Of a DNA stretch of 64,000 bases, positions 48,301-60,329 are shown in pieces; position 1 is the first letter of the stretch, and the number at the start of each line of letters is the position of its first letter. This DNA is from Numida meleagris (Eukaryota; Chordata; Aves; Galliformes; Numididae): positions 30,770,260-30,834,259 of the forward strand of contig NC_034411.1 in NCBI RefSeq assembly GCF_002078875.1, given 5' to 3'. Below the pieces are notes generated by a model. The model was given only the letters and a program-made list of their open reading frames with translations. It was not told the DNA's origin and ran no database searches. The translations under genes and the position numbers were made by a program.

Positions 48301-51300
48301 TCATGCAACAGCTGTTGCTGCTGTGGTTAGGAATTTGTAATCCCAGACCTGTGATACTATCTGATTCTAGAGATTCCTTTAATTTTGTTTTTATTAGAAG
48401 TGCTTTTTATTTCAAGAGCTTTTAATTAAGAAGGTCAACAGCAGTTTAATCTGAGTGATCCTTGAATCTCAGCCGAACCCTCAGCATGCTTTGAGTGCTC
48501 CTTCTATGCAGCATGGCTTTAACATCTCTGCTTAACGCATGCACACACAGGCAAGGAACTGAAGGCAGTGATTTATTCTAGTAGGTCTTTCCTATCAGCA
48601 CATGTTCTTTTCTTACAACAAACTTCTTCATGCAAGACTTTGGACCATTTCCAAGTTCTCCACCCCTCCAAAGAGACATGAGGGAAGTTCCACCATGGGA
48701 AACAGGACTAAAGTTTGAGGAATAGATAGCAGAGAACAATCCTGCTCTGAGGGAACAAGGAAAGCGCCAGAGGTGATCTAACGTATCTGTGACCTTTAGA
48801 ATAGCAGCTGTAATGCCATTTCAAGTTGTGTAAACACTGTCCATCTGTAGGTCTTGTGTAACTGTGCCTCAGTACCTAGGACACATTATCTTAGCCAGAA
48901 TCTTGGAGCAAGTGACAGTGAAGTAGTAGGGATTGCAGCTGACATCATGTGTTTACAATAGTGAAGTCAGGGGAAGACTCAGACCATGTTAGTGACCTAA
49001 CTGAGCTAAGCTGGCGGGCAGAGTGATGGCTAGCAAAAGCCACTTGTTGACAAGCTGCAGCTGAGATGTGTGGGAAGTATTCTTTGTTTTGTTTTACTTT
49101 GTATTGAGTTCTGTACACAGCACGAGGATTAGCACAGCACCTGAGAATCACAGCAATTAAAGGAGCTGTATTACACTGATGGTTTTGCCCTTTTCTTGCT
49201 TCCTCAGGATGTCTTGCTGTTGAGCCAGTTTATCCGTTCTGACGGAGGGATGCTGCCACGAAGGATCACAGGCCTCTGTCTGGAGGAGCACAAGAAGATT
49301 GCTGCCTGTGTGCAGATGGCGCACCGTGCAGGTACCTAGCCTCCTCCCTCAGACAACATTCTTAGTGCAGTGTACAGAACCTCATGAGAGGGCTCTCCCA
49401 CCCGATTAGTATGGTGATGAGATTTAATTGTCTAGTCACCCAGTAAACCCATCATGCACCAAGCACTGGGACAGGATGACTGACCAGAAAGAAGCTACTT
49501 ACTCTGCTTTCTCTGTGTCTTGGTTCCTGCCTTAGCAGTAGATATTTACTCCTCTAGATGAGTCTACTGTTGCAGAAGGATGTGGGAAATATCTCAGTCT
49601 ATAGCAACTAATGAGTAAACCAGCCAGTTTCTGAAGTGACATGTTTTAGCATAAGCTTGATCTTCTACCCATTAATGCACCTGTCTCCTATCTGCCTCGT
49701 GAAGATCTTTGTTTTGACCTGGGAGCAGGTCCCAGGTTGACACAGTCTGAGTATTATCCAAGTTAAATGGACAGAAGATTTTAATAGTCAAATTTCTGTC
49801 CTGAAGGTGGAATCTGACTGGACTTCAGTGCCTTATGTCCTCTCAAAAAGCCTCTTTGGGGAGCCTGAGTCTTTGGCGTGTTTCCTCTCAGACAGTGTGT
49901 ACAGCAAAACCTCCTAGCCTCTCTCTGGCTAGAGTGCAGGTTCAGCAAAAGAAAGTTAAAGAAAGAATAAATACTTTTTCTGTTTTGGCTATGTTTAGCT
50001 AAGTTATGTTTTAGCAGTACGGATCTGGGTTGCCTGACTTACAAGGTATAAGTAACTTGTGGATGCTATAGAGGCAAAGGGGGAACTGTAAAGTATTCTC
50101 ATGCCTTTCTTTTTCTATCTCAGGATTGCTGCCAAACCACAGGCCTCTACTTCCTGAAGGGCATGTTCCCAGGAAACCCAAGTTGAACAGGTGAATAGTC
50201 TCATCTTTCCATGTCTCTTTTTTTCAGGAATAGATTGGAAGAGGAAAAGCAGTTCCTTATAACTGGCTAGAACATGGCTTGGGCAACAGGTCTTTTAAAG
50301 AATACGTATCTACTATCATGAAATACTCTCAGTAGTTTTTTAAGGACTGCGTCTCGTTCAATCAGTCTATCCCCACGGGGTGAAAACTGCTACACATTAG
50401 TCTGCCCTGCCTTCTTCAGCTGCACTGGCCTGCTGTTCATCAATATTCAGTAGGGCAGATATAGAAGGCTGCCACAGAAGTGGAGTCACAGCATCACAGA
50501 GTAGTTGAGGTCAGACAGGTACTGTGGAGACTATTTAGTTCTCAATTCCTGCTCAAGAAGGGTCACTTAGAGCTGATTACCCAGGAATGCCCAGTCAAAT
50601 TTTAAATATCTCCAAGGGTAGACCTCTCACAGTTTCTCTGGGCAGCTTGTTCCAGAGTTCAGCCACTCGCAGTTAAGAGGGTACTTTCTTAAATATAGAT
50701 GAAATTTGTTTCAGTTTGTGCCTGTTGCCTCTTTTTGCTGGGCACCACGGAGAAGAGCCTGGCTGTCTTCTTTAAACCTTCTGATCAGGTACTTATAAGC
50801 ATTGATGAGACTCTCTCTGAGCCTTCTCATCTCCAGAATAAAAGTCCCTTCTCTCTCAGCCTTTCAGTGTCTGGCCCCCAACTGCACTTGCGACAAAAGG
50901 GCGCTCAGGATGGGTACCAGCAGTGTGTTGGGGCTGAGCAGCTAGCAAGGGCCTGCCACAAACCTGTTTTACTCTGCCCCATCTCCATTTGCCCTTTTTG
51001 ACTGCAAGCTGTGATTCGTCCTCAGCCTGCCCTTCCTGTATAACACCCTGTCTTCCCCCTCCCAGGACTGAATGGCCCCTGGCCTTTGGGGGCGAACCGA
51101 AAGGCTGCTGTCGCCTTCTGCGCTTTGCTCAGCGTTAGGAGGTGCTAATCCCCTGTTTATGGCCTCACACTCTGTTTCCATGGGGATGTCAGAGCGGTTT
51201 ATGAACCCTGCATTAGCAAGCCATGGGGTTACCAGAGGCCATGGGGCTGTTGCTGGGAGAGCTTAGCCTGCAGAGTTTGGGGCAGTCAGAGAGTCCTTCC

Positions 51301-54300
51301 TGCATTTCAGTTCTGATGCTCTGCAATGGAGATCTGAGGCAGGCCCTAAGATGCTGTCAGGCTGTGCACTGAGTATTGATGAGAATCAAATTAGAGGACT
51401 CTACATTCGGTGCAGCCCTGTTTCTGTCAGATACTTGGACTCTGAAAGCTTTGTTGTTCCTGTATCTTAAAAGTCTTTGGGATTCTTTAGTTGCTGCATC
51501 TATCCAGCAGCTGTGGGGTGGAGCACGTTATCTCGTTAACATTTATATAGCAACCCTGCATAGCAGGTTGAGACAGGAAATGGTAAATCCTGTATCTTGC
51601 TGGAATCACACCGGGACTCCAGGTCTAATGCCTCGACTTTTATAAATTGTTTCTTAGAATTTTAGCGAGAACAAAGGGTACTTCAGGATACGTTCTACAT
51701 GGAAGTAGGTGCTCCACCTCTAAAATTAAGAGATTTTAATTAGTGGTTAGTATCCAGACCTTCCCTGCTGCATTGCTAGTCCCTCCTTACACCACATGAT
51801 TTTCTCTCCCCGGCAAGGGAATGTAACAAGCAAATTTCAGGTCGTTGAGGAAAAGAACAAAGCTGTTGTTGAGGAGATGGAACAGCAGTGAAACTGGCAG
51901 TCTTTGGGGTCTGAATGGGGACAATGGAATGGAATCAAGAAATTTGATTGGAAGCTTTGGTGGTGGTGGAGGTGGAACTAACCAACAAGTCCTGGAGCCA
52001 GGGTAGAGTGTAGGGGTACTTCAGGAGTGCATCTGTGATCCTTTGCAACATTAACTTTTCAGTCTGCTGAAAGGGGAAAGATCTGTATCTCCTTGGAAAT
52101 CTTATCCAGTGTGGCTCTATGAGAGTTTTAACTATGCCTGCCCCTACCTGTACTTTCCACATTGTTCAGTGGAAGTGTAGCTGGCACTGGTTGAAGCAGG
52201 AGGTGTTAATTACTTCCTTCCTCCAGCCCTATGGGGGCAGGGTGGCCCTGCAAGGTCTGATGGGTACCTGTACATGCTGAAGACATTTAACCTGTACTTA
52301 CTTCAGGAATGAAGACAGAGTTATTCTCATAAGTTTCCTTCATAAATGACTTGTCCAAGCTTATGTTCCCATTACCTCTGTAATCATTCTTAAAGCCTTT
52401 GTAAGGCCATAGTAACTGGGGACGAACTCAACCTGTGGTGATGCCAAATGCAAGTGAACCAGCAGGGGCAGAATTGGTCTGGGACATCTGAGTGAAACAA
52501 GCTGCCATGTTGAGTGCCATGAGAACCTGATCAGATCATCCTGTAATCCTGTGTGCCGTAATACCAGCACTGCCAACCTAACTGAGCCCGTCACTTCACT
52601 GCATTTGAGGCCTGCTGGGTTTTCAAGCGCTGGGAGCCTATCACAGCAAGTGCTGTATTGTGCAATTAGGTGATGTATTTTCCAGATCTTTGAGCTTCAG
52701 CTTTTCTTGAGATCCCTATATTGACTGCTGTATTCTTCTTTATCTCTGTTTAAATGAGAAGAATTTGCTTTGTTTTGCACTGCTATTGTAGCCCTGGGAA
52801 TGCCAATGGGGAGAAAATGAGCATTCATGTAATATGCAGTTGTATCAGATTGTATCTTGGGCTACTTGTTAAAGCTTTTCCAAGACTAGAACACAGCTAA
52901 TGTACATTCCTTAATGTTGGTTTAACCAGTCCATGTACTCTCCAGTTCAGCCTGCAGTAATGGCTTCTTCCTTGCACCATCAGTGGGTCTGCTCTGTGTG
53001 TAGCGTTGAAAGAGACTCTTCTGCTCTCTACCCCTCCAGAAGGCCCCGACCACCGTTTTAACAAAGGTCAGGGATGCTGCCCTGCAGTTGATCTACTGAT
53101 GTGAAGTTTGGATTTTTTGCTTCTCTGGAAGGTGCTTTTCTGATGTTTACAAACAGAATCACTGTTATATTTTCTGAAGTGGTTTTATTGTCTCCATTGT
53201 ACATACATCAGACATTGTCTCTTCCATGCCCCAGAATTGTCTGCATATTGGTAAGAATTTACCTGTTTTGCACTGGGTCACTGGCAGCTGACCTTCTACT
53301 ACCTACCCCATTTCCTAACCTGTTTCTGGGATGCAAGAGTAAGAGCAGAATGCTTTTGGAAGCAGTGATCTGCTGATCCCGGCTTGTTCTTGGTCATGCA
53401 GCTCGAGCACAGAGTAGATGTGATCACATCCATCCATCCAAGATTTAATGTAACATAGAGAAGGAGACAGAACTGCAAAATAAGGTTATAACATGAAAGT
53501 GGAATGCCAGTTTGAGCCAAGCTCTGGCCATCATGGTGGCAGGTGATGTGTGGAACAGATTGAGGTCAGAATTTGACTGAGAGGCACTCCACAGCTCTCT
53601 TCTACTCCTTCATTTGGGACGCTACCCAGGTAAGACCCACTGTGGCATTCCTCATTTCTTGGATTTAGTTCTTTCTTTTCACATTCTGATTTGTTTTTGA
53701 CAGTGATAGCTCATGAATATTTTTGCTTAACTGCTTTACATGCTGTGGGCTCTTCTGTAGAAATATGGCCATCAGAGTATCTGCATCATCCATAAACTCT
53801 TAAGTCTACTGTCCTCCCTCCCTCTTTCATAACATTTATCTACAGAACTTGGGCATGAAACCAATGAAGATTACCCTGCCATTACAGAATTAGTCCCTAC
53901 AGTTCGTCTATTTGGCCCAGTCTGGGGCTTTCACTGTTTTCAAGGGTTGATTTCTACAAGCAAATTTGTCTTGTAGCCAAAGATCGTTCCCTCAGCCCCA
54001 GTCTGAGTTCTCTCTTTTGTAACTTCCTATTGTTACGTCTTATTTTTGAGTCCATTTGTGCTCCAGCCAGGCATGTTCTAGTTAAGTACTGCTGCAACAA
54101 AATATCGTCACTAGCCCATGAAGTTGAGGACATTGTCAGGAATTTCACCAGCACTGTGTGGAGTGACAGGCTATCTGCAGACTCCAGAGTCATGTGTGCA
54201 GGCCACTACACACCAAAACCATTTGGGAAGCCATCAAGTACAGCTGCAGGCCAGGCTTCTGTCCTTGTTTTCCAGGAGTGGAAAGCTGAACAGCTCAGCA

Positions 54301-57300
54301 GTTTTGTTTACAGCATGGCGGTTGCTGCATGGATACTGGGGACTAACTATCCAGAACAGACACCAACTTCAGGCCATCATCTAGATGCTCTCTTAACGTG
54401 AATATACCACTCATTTTCTTTTGGCAGGCCCAAATTGTTGGTTAAAGCACAATATTGGGAAGTTGTTCCCTTCCAGAAAGGACTGAAGGATGTCACAGGT
54501 TCCCTGAGTCATCTTTGCTTGTCAGCAAGACGTGGTGTACATGTGGAGTATGTGATTCTGAGTGCTCAGTTACTATTCCATTTTCACCTTCCTCCTGGAA
54601 GAACAGAAATTGACACAGCTAATATCCAAGTCAGTCCTTCCTCTGCCTGAACTGGAGGATTTGCTGTGTGTCAGGGAAGAGGCAGGTTCCATATGAACTC
54701 CTCATGAATTATAAAGTTGTCAGGCTCTGCAGGCACATCTCATCCCTCAGAGCAGAATCTGATTTCACTGCTATTGGTGTTTCAGTGCAGCAGCTTGTAG
54801 TTTCTCTCATCTGTATGGAAACTGTTGTGCATAGCATGTGAATTCAAAAGAGCAAAGAGCCAGAGCGGCTGCAGGTGAGCAAAACCAAGAAGTGTCAAGG
54901 GAAGGGATGTGGCAGGGAGGAGGCAGTCTTGCCAGCACTTTGATAGAGTGCTTCCTGCACAGTCTGTAGCCCTCTGCCTTCTGCTCTTAATCCAAACAAG
55001 AGACGGGCTGAAAAAGTTCAATGAGGGTTCAGAAGTTCAGCATTGAACCGCACCAGCATACTTGGGCTGCACACAGGGCTGCAGTAGCCCCACGTGTAGG
55101 TAATTTCTCTTACCCAGCACATGGAATTTCTGCGCTTATTTCTAGGTGTTAAGCAGCAGCCTCTAGGTGGGAAGGGTTTGGGGCCCTCCTGCTCAGAGAA
55201 TAAAAGTCATGGAAACTGATTTCTATGTGCCACGGAGATTTTAGGTGACTGTGGCTGACTAATTACAGCTGTTTCCATGTGTTTTATATCTTGCCATTTC
55301 CAGTCAGGGAAATGTGACCAAGATTCCCATCATGCTTTACCCAAACTAGTCACTTGTGTAGCTGGAGTCTAGGGATTCTGGTTGTTCCCTGGGATCCTAC
55401 CATGTTCAAGGTGGCAAGCAGGGCCCTGGGGTTGGTTGCTGCTCTCTGAGATTGCATTTCCTTCCTGCTTTGTCCGGAATGAGAGCTCTGCATACTGAGA
55501 TCACAGGTTAGGAGACTGCACACCAGCTGCATTTGGCATCCACGTGGAGGCTGTGTCCTGACAACCCTCAGCTGACTGAGAAAATTTAGACCATCTGCCA
55601 GTGTATGTCTGTAGGTTATTGTAAAAGCTCCCCAAGACAAACCAGGTGGCTGGCTACAATGGGAAGTTGGGTGACTTGGCTAGAAAAGGGTGCACAATTT
55701 CTTGAAACACTAGATTACATGGACAGTAGAGTTCACAGGAAAGTCCTGTGTGCTGGGCTTTGAAGCTCTCATATATGAGTTTTGTGGTTTCTTTTTACTG
55801 TTGGGGACAAAAAAAAATATTCTGTGAAACAGTAGGAACTGGGATTAGTAAAAGAGGAAAAGAAACTTTGTAAACTGAGTGCTCCCAGGCATCGGGCTTT
55901 TGCTATTGCTGAATCAAGGTAGGAAAAAAAAAAAGGCAGCAAACAAAATAGGACAAGTTTGAGTTTGGGACAAAGCAAGTATTAAAAGTGCTAAAAGCAA
56001 ATGTGCTCCAGGAAGGGAAAGCGTCCAAATGTCTGTTTCAGCTAACAATGAAAAGCCCCAGCCTGCAGTCCCCAAAGGAAGCCAAAAGCCTGGACCAGAG
56101 AGCTGGATTAGACCTGCTCAAAGGAGAAATAACAAAAGCTTTAAAATCAGGCCATTACTAAATCCTCCTTCCTATGCAGAATTGGGGTGTGCACTTCCAG
56201 CCCCCACACAGAAACAGAGGGATTTCTTAAAAAGCCACTGTCTGTCTAAACCTGCACACAGCATTGATGTGTATCTTGCATTCACATATTTGCTGCTCTC
56301 CCAGTGAGATCATTTATTATCACGGGATCACTTTCCTGTAAACGTGCAGACACGTGACCAGAACTGCACTTGGCACATTGGTTCATTAAAACAATTTCAG
56401 ATTTTTTTTTTTTCTTCCTTCGCTGTAACTGCAGTCTTGTGATATCAAAACTTGTGCTACAGACATCCCCCTACAGCAAGGGAAGTGTGAGAAGACGTAG
56501 CCCCGTGTGCCTGTCAAATAACTCTACAACTTCTCCCCCAAAAAGCTGCCTTACATTGGTTCTTTGCCAGATTTCCAAGTAGGTACCCATGTTTGGTCTC
56601 TCTGAACTCCCCTTACTTTTGGAATGAGAGACAGGAGTCTCTCTGATTTCCTGTCCTCATATTGTTATGTAAGGGATTCCACTAATGCACTAGCATAGCA
56701 TTAAAAATCAAAAGGGACTAATTTAATGCATTTATGTGAGAACAAGTGACTGAACCTTGTTCCACGCCGTCTTCCGAATCCCTCTTGCCATTGCTTCTAG
56801 GTCTTTTAACTGTCATAAATTCGTGAAAGCAAAACAGTTTGGAAGGGGCTTCATTTCAGTGGCGGGAACCTCCAAATGTGATCCAATTTTTTAAATTTGT
56901 ATTGTTCAGGATTGCCGGGGAAGAAAAGTGCAAGGAAAATGTGTTGCTGTTACATAGTCTGTAGCTGCCTGGCATTGCAAGCTTTCTTTGTAGTTCCCAG
57001 GAATTTGCCACATGCCTTCAAATAAATGCATTATATGGTCTCTGTCCAAAGTTCTTAATATCTCAAATTTGCTTGATGCAAATAAAAGGTAACAAAGCTG
57101 TTTGGGGAGAAGATGACTGATTGAGGTTACATTAAGACCATGGGATTACTCAACACAGGCATGCAAACATCACTGGACAAAGTTTATCAGTCTGTTCCAA
57201 ATTCTAATTTGTTGGAGCATTGTTTGTGCAGATTACGCTGGGGTTTTACTTTGGATCTTTATTGTCTGAAAAGAGTCTTCTTTCTCTAGGGACCTCTGTT

Positions 57301-58255
57301 CCCTCTCTACTGGTAGCAAAAGATTTAAAGCCTAACAAAACTCCAGGCCACCCAGCCGCAGGGTAAGATTTCCAGTAACTGATTCTGAATCTGAAATCCC
57401 CTGCCAGTTTGCAAAGCCAAGACTAAAACTTCAAATGGTAAAAAAGCAGAGAATATTTGCCAGACGTTACTCCAGACAGATTTGCAGTTGTGATAATTTG
57501 ATTATAGTACCTCTTCCATTGTGGGTTCTGACTTCCTGCAGCAGCAAACTGGAATAGTATTGTAAAGAGAATGCTAAAGCAAACTCGAGCATAAGAAAAT
57601 GCAAGACTGGGCCAGAATCCCATCCTGTGGAAAAGAAATACCTGTTTATCTACTGAAAGCCAACAAGTTCTTTTTTAGAGACTATTTAATACTGAACTTG
57701 GCATTTGTAATTAGTTTACCTTATTGAGGCAAGCTGTTGAAATGACACCTCCCCTAGAGGGTGGATGGACTCACTCTTGAACTTAGACGCAATGAAAGGA
57801 TTTGGCATTCTGTTTTAGCTACTGGACAACTTGCCAGCAGCCTGGAGATTACACCTGATTTGTTTCACACGACTGGAAGTCAAGCAGGTGCCAGTGGCTA
57901 CGGTACAGCAGAGGTGCAGCAGTTCCAAAACAAATAGTCCTTTTCAGTGGTTCCCTTCTGAACTGAGAGAGCTCTGCTCATCATTACTGCTTTCATAAAG
58001 AGGCATGTGGAGAGGCAAAGGCAAGCAAATGAGCGTTTGCTTCTGCTTTGACTAACACTGTTTTTCAGCGATCAGTCTCAACTTGAAGTACGTCTGTGTT
58101 GTTTTGACAGGTATCTGACTCGCTGGTCCATCAGATCTGCAAAGCCCATCTGGAAGAGGGGCCCTAAGTGGTGCAAAGTTCCCATGCCAGTTGGACACCT
58201 TCTTCTGAAGGATAATGTCAAATTTGTACACAAGCCGCTTTATTACAACCACTAG
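39015..58255 (+). CDS. MRPS18A: Mitochondrial ribosomal protein S18A (mL66), six coding exons
   Basis: One of three vertebrate mitochondrial homologues of bacterial ribosomal protein bS18; known structures place this one in the large mitoribosomal subunit as mL66. Coding exons are 39015-39114, 39404-39435, 42513-42617, 49208-49331, 50124-50190 and 58111-58255, all with GT-AG introns. Joined, they give 573 nt in frame, 190 residues plus TAG, against 196 in the human protein. Residues 1-33 are basic and hydrophobic with no acidic residue before the end, as expected for a mitochondrial import signal. The S18 domain starts near residue 60 with [15 protein letters not shown] (Cys65 and Cys68, family CPxC motif) and continues through [10 protein letters not shown] and [13 protein letters not shown]. 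The C-terminal part holds NRYLTRW and [12 protein letters not shown], as in other vertebrates. The ATG is chosen because it is the first in the island and opens the import signal. No lesion is visible. Introns are 289, 3077, 6590, 792 and 7920 bp. Confidence 0.97.
39272..39341 (+). repeat. Poly(T) tract in MRPS18A intron 1
   Basis: Almost pure T over 70 bases, including 47 consecutive T at 39295-39341. It lies 62 bases before the exon 2 acceptor. It is probably a homopolymer microsatellite and prone to slippage, so its length may vary between individuals or be an assembly estimate. Confidence 0.95.
39404..39435 (+). CDS. MRPS18A: MRPS18A coding exon 2 (32 nt)
   Basis: A very short exon after TTTTGTGTAG and before GTAAGT. 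Joined to exon 1 it encodes [11 protein letters not shown], matching the human block REVVEIQEGKTTI. It ends in phase 0. Confidence 0.92.
42513..42617 (+). CDS. MRPS18A: MRPS18A coding exon 3
   Basis: Follows TTGTTTCTTAG and precedes GTAAGT; 35 codons, phase 0 at both ends. It encodes the start of the S18 domain, including [19 protein letters not shown], the most conserved block of the protein. Confidence 0.96.
42975..43004 (+). repeat. A-rich tract in MRPS18A intron 3
   Basis: About 30 bases of A broken by a few G residues. Simple low-complexity sequence. Confidence 0.85.
45762..45780 (+). repeat. T-rich tract in MRPS18A intron 3
   Basis: Thirteen T, one C and then six T, followed by AGCC. 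It resembles a splice acceptor, but no conserved coding follows, so it is treated as low-complexity sequence. Confidence 0.75.
49208..49331 (+). CDS. MRPS18A: MRPS18A coding exon 4
   Basis: Follows TTCCTCAG and precedes GTACCT; 124 nt, ending in phase 1. It encodes [20 protein letters not shown] and continues through [19 protein letters not shown], the RNA-binding core of S18. Cys103 and Cys112 lie here. Confidence 0.96.
50124..50190 (+). CDS. MRPS18A: MRPS18A coding exon 5
   Basis: Follows TTTTCTATCTCAG and precedes GTGAAT; 67 nt, ending in phase 2. It encodes [20 protein letters not shown] and LN, matching the human exon. Confidence 0.95.
50485..50875 (-). mobile_element. CR1 LINE fragment in MRPS18A intron 5
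   Basis: A reverse-oriented CR1 copy just inside the last intron, so antisense to MRPS18A. Landmarks are CATCACAGAGTAGTTGAGGT near 50493, CTCTGGGCAGCTTGTTCCAG, CAGTTTGTGCCTGTTGCCTC, GGGCACCACGGAGAAGAGCC and a CTCTCTGAGCCTTCTCATCTC block near 50815. It is diverged and without an open frame. The far end is approximate. Confidence 0.88.
50876..58110. other. Rest of MRPS18A intron 5
   Basis: About 7.2 kb of unique-looking intron sequence. I find no coding exon, no further mobile element and no confident small RNA gene. Open frames such as 54030-54401 and 56029-56307 have no family signature. Confidence 0.6.
58111..58255 (+). CDS. MRPS18A: MRPS18A coding exon 6 and stop
   Basis: Follows GTTTTGACAG. 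It begins by completing an Arg codon, then [20 protein letters not shown] and onwards to a C-terminal KPLYYNH before TAG (58253-58255). The NRYLTRW and MPVG blocks match other vertebrates. Confidence 0.96.
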
Positions 58256-58600
58256 AGTCCTGAACTGGCACAGTCAATGAGCACAGCTGTTTTACACTGT
58301 TCTACTTTTTTTTTTTTTTTTTGCAAGTTTGTCAGTATCTCCAATTTCCAAAGTCAAAAACTCTCATTAGTGCTCTGTATTGTCTCCGGTGAATGAGCTG
58401 CAATCTGCTCCTTGAGGAAAACACAGGATTCAGCAAAGCAGAGTTCAGCGTTCAGAATGAATTTGGAGAAAGCAGGGGGCAAAGATTTTACCTCAAAGCC
58501 AGAAAGGATCTGAAGGCTTCTGTGTCATTATAGTCTACTACTGGGTTTGGAAAGGTGGTTTCCTTCTTTTCCCAGAAATAAATGGTAATTCCCCACTTAT
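58256..58600 (+). other. MRPS18A: MRPS18A 3' untranslated region
   Basis: Runs from the stop to just past the poly(A) signal. It includes a run of about 17 T near 58306-58322. The end is inferred from the hexamer, not from transcript data. Confidence 0.7.
58577..58582 (+). terminator. MRPS18A: Poly(A) signal of MRPS18A
   Basis: A canonical AATAAA 322 bases after the stop codon, followed within 25-40 bases by GT-rich sequence (TATGTGTTTCACTTTGG). Cleavage is expected near 58600. Confidence 0.8.
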
Positions 58601-59970
58601 GTGTTTCACTTTGGATTTGCTTCATTTGCGCTATCGTATCTCTGATCACTGACACTCCTGCAGCACTGTTTCCTCAGCAGTAACAAATTATGTTAATGAC
58701 TACCAGAGTGAAATATTTTTATAATCTGTACTATCTGTAATTTGCAGCAGAAAATGCATGTCAGTGGCAGGCAGGCATGTTTATTTCTTACACATTTGCT
58801 TCAGTATTCCTAGCTTGTGCATCCCTCCTGGATCAAGCAAATACAGAATGTTGATGTTCTTGACAGCCTGACTTGTTTTTTTTCTCCTTGCAAATGCATT
58901 TTCCACATTTTCCATGTCAGTGATTGGGGTCCTTCCTGGGATAGTTTTGGACTGACAGCTGTGCATAGTTTTCCATCCCGTAAGAAAAAGGTGGCACCAC
59001 TTCTCTCCTTGTATAATACCTGTATGCATCTTCCACTGATCATTTCTACTTAAGAAGTGCTAATTAAGGGCCTCATGTGAAAGGCTTATTAAATTATTAG
59101 GGTTATTAGGGTTGTTATTGGTTCCATTTCTTTGATACTTATCTGAAAGCTGAAATCAACACAGCCTTTTATATGTACTGCTTGCATCAGAATCATCAGT
59201 TAATACTTACTGGCATGGGCAGGAACAAAGGGTTGGGATAAATCCATATTACCTGGGAAATCAAATTAGTGTATAATGTTTTTGGTTTTTTTTTTTTTGC
59301 CTTACTTTGCAAAATGGAAGTCCTGAATTCAGCCCCTTGAGCTGGCTAAGATGCTTTGGCTTTGGGAAAGAACCGACACTTCATTCACTATATTGAGTTA
59401 AAATCTCTGGGCTGGCCATCTCTGTTTTATGAAGCTTTGAAACCTACAGCCCTTCAGAAGGAAAAAGATTTTTCCTTCTCCTGTGAACAGAAGCAGATAT
59501 GTTTTCTAGCCCAGGCAGCTGTGCTCACTTAGTTCTGCTAACAGAAGTCTCACTGGATAAAGCCATTGCCTTGAGATGAACCTAAATGAGAAAGTTTTGC
59601 AAACAACTACATGATGCCTACAGTTAATTTTTTCTAAAGTTTTGTGAAATAAGCTGGAAAGACTGTACTAAGTTTTGTGAAGCCTAACACCTAAAAAACA
59701 AAACACACTCTTGTCTTCAACAGGCTTTTCTGGAGTTAAGGGTTGCTTACTCTAAGGGATCTGAACAGCTTTTTACTTTGACTCCAAGGCAAAAACTCTG
59801 CTTTTGTTTGGCATTCATGGGTGACAGCAGGCATTCATTCATGTTCCCTCCAGATGAGTTTTTGTGTAAAGCATCATGTCTCTGTACACAAACAGATGGC
59901 CCTGGTTTGATTTCTGACCTAGGACTTTTCCCTTCATGGAAGAAAATGTCATTTGTTACTAGCCGAAGGA
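58601..59970. other. Convergent gap between MRPS18A and RSPH9
   Basis: No exon recognised. The sequence separates two genes that end toward each other. Noted are two TTATTAGGG units near 59094-59112 (too short to call telomeric) and a T12 run near 59287. A reverse AATAAA (TTTATT near 58780) could serve as a distal RSPH9 poly(A) signal, in which case most of this stretch would be RSPH9 3' untranslated region. Confidence 0.5.
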
Positions 59971-59995
59971 TCTCTAAGTGACACATTACAGGGAA

Positions 59996-60001
59996 TTTAA
60001 T
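59996..60001 (-). terminator. RSPH9: Possible proximal poly(A) signal of RSPH9
   Basis: ATTAAA on the - strand, 168 bases after the RSPH9 stop codon. It is the commonest variant hexamer. A canonical AATAAA lies much further on, near 58780, so the true end is uncertain. Confidence 0.4.
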
Positions 60002-60168
60002 CAGGAGTTGAGGATTGCACTCTGTGAAATCCTAGGAAAAGAATCAAGGCACAAAAGAATCCAGCTCAAAGTGCAGAGGTTTTATGCATTTAGTAGAATA
60101 AGCTATAAACAAAAATCTCCCAAATATAAATTCTAAATATTCTTGAGTGATCATCCCAGAGAAGTGTT

Positions 60169-60329
60169 TCACAGCATGAAAGGCAGATCTAAGTTCTTCT
60201 CGCCAGTGCCACAGTAGATGTAGCCATATTGCTTAGTCATTGGGACATGGTAGAATGTTAGTCCAAGCCACAGCAGACTTCTCAACACCACCACAGTGCA
60301 TCCCTTCTCGAGCTGGACTGTCCAGGAGC
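60169..60329 (-). CDS. RSPH9: Radial spoke head component 9, last coding exon (partial gene)
   Basis: RSPH9 is a subunit of the radial spoke head in motile cilia and flagella, where it helps pass signals between the central pair and the outer doublets. Read on the - strand, a TTCTCTTACAG acceptor is followed by a 161-nt exon. With one base from the previous exon it encodes 53 residues and TGA (60171-60169). Conserved blocks seen are GSWTVQ, RSLLWLGLTFYH, YGYIYCGTGEKN and the C-terminal LDLPFML; the human protein ends in GSWSIQ...GEKNMDLPFML. The earlier exons, about four fifths of the roughly 276-residue protein, are not in the window. The position, tail to tail with MRPS18A, agrees with vertebrate gene order. 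No lesion is visible in this exon. Confidence 0.95.

Noticed and set aside
59094..59112. TTAGGG-containing repeat
   Set aside because: Only two imperfect 9-bp units, too short for an interstitial telomeric repeat.
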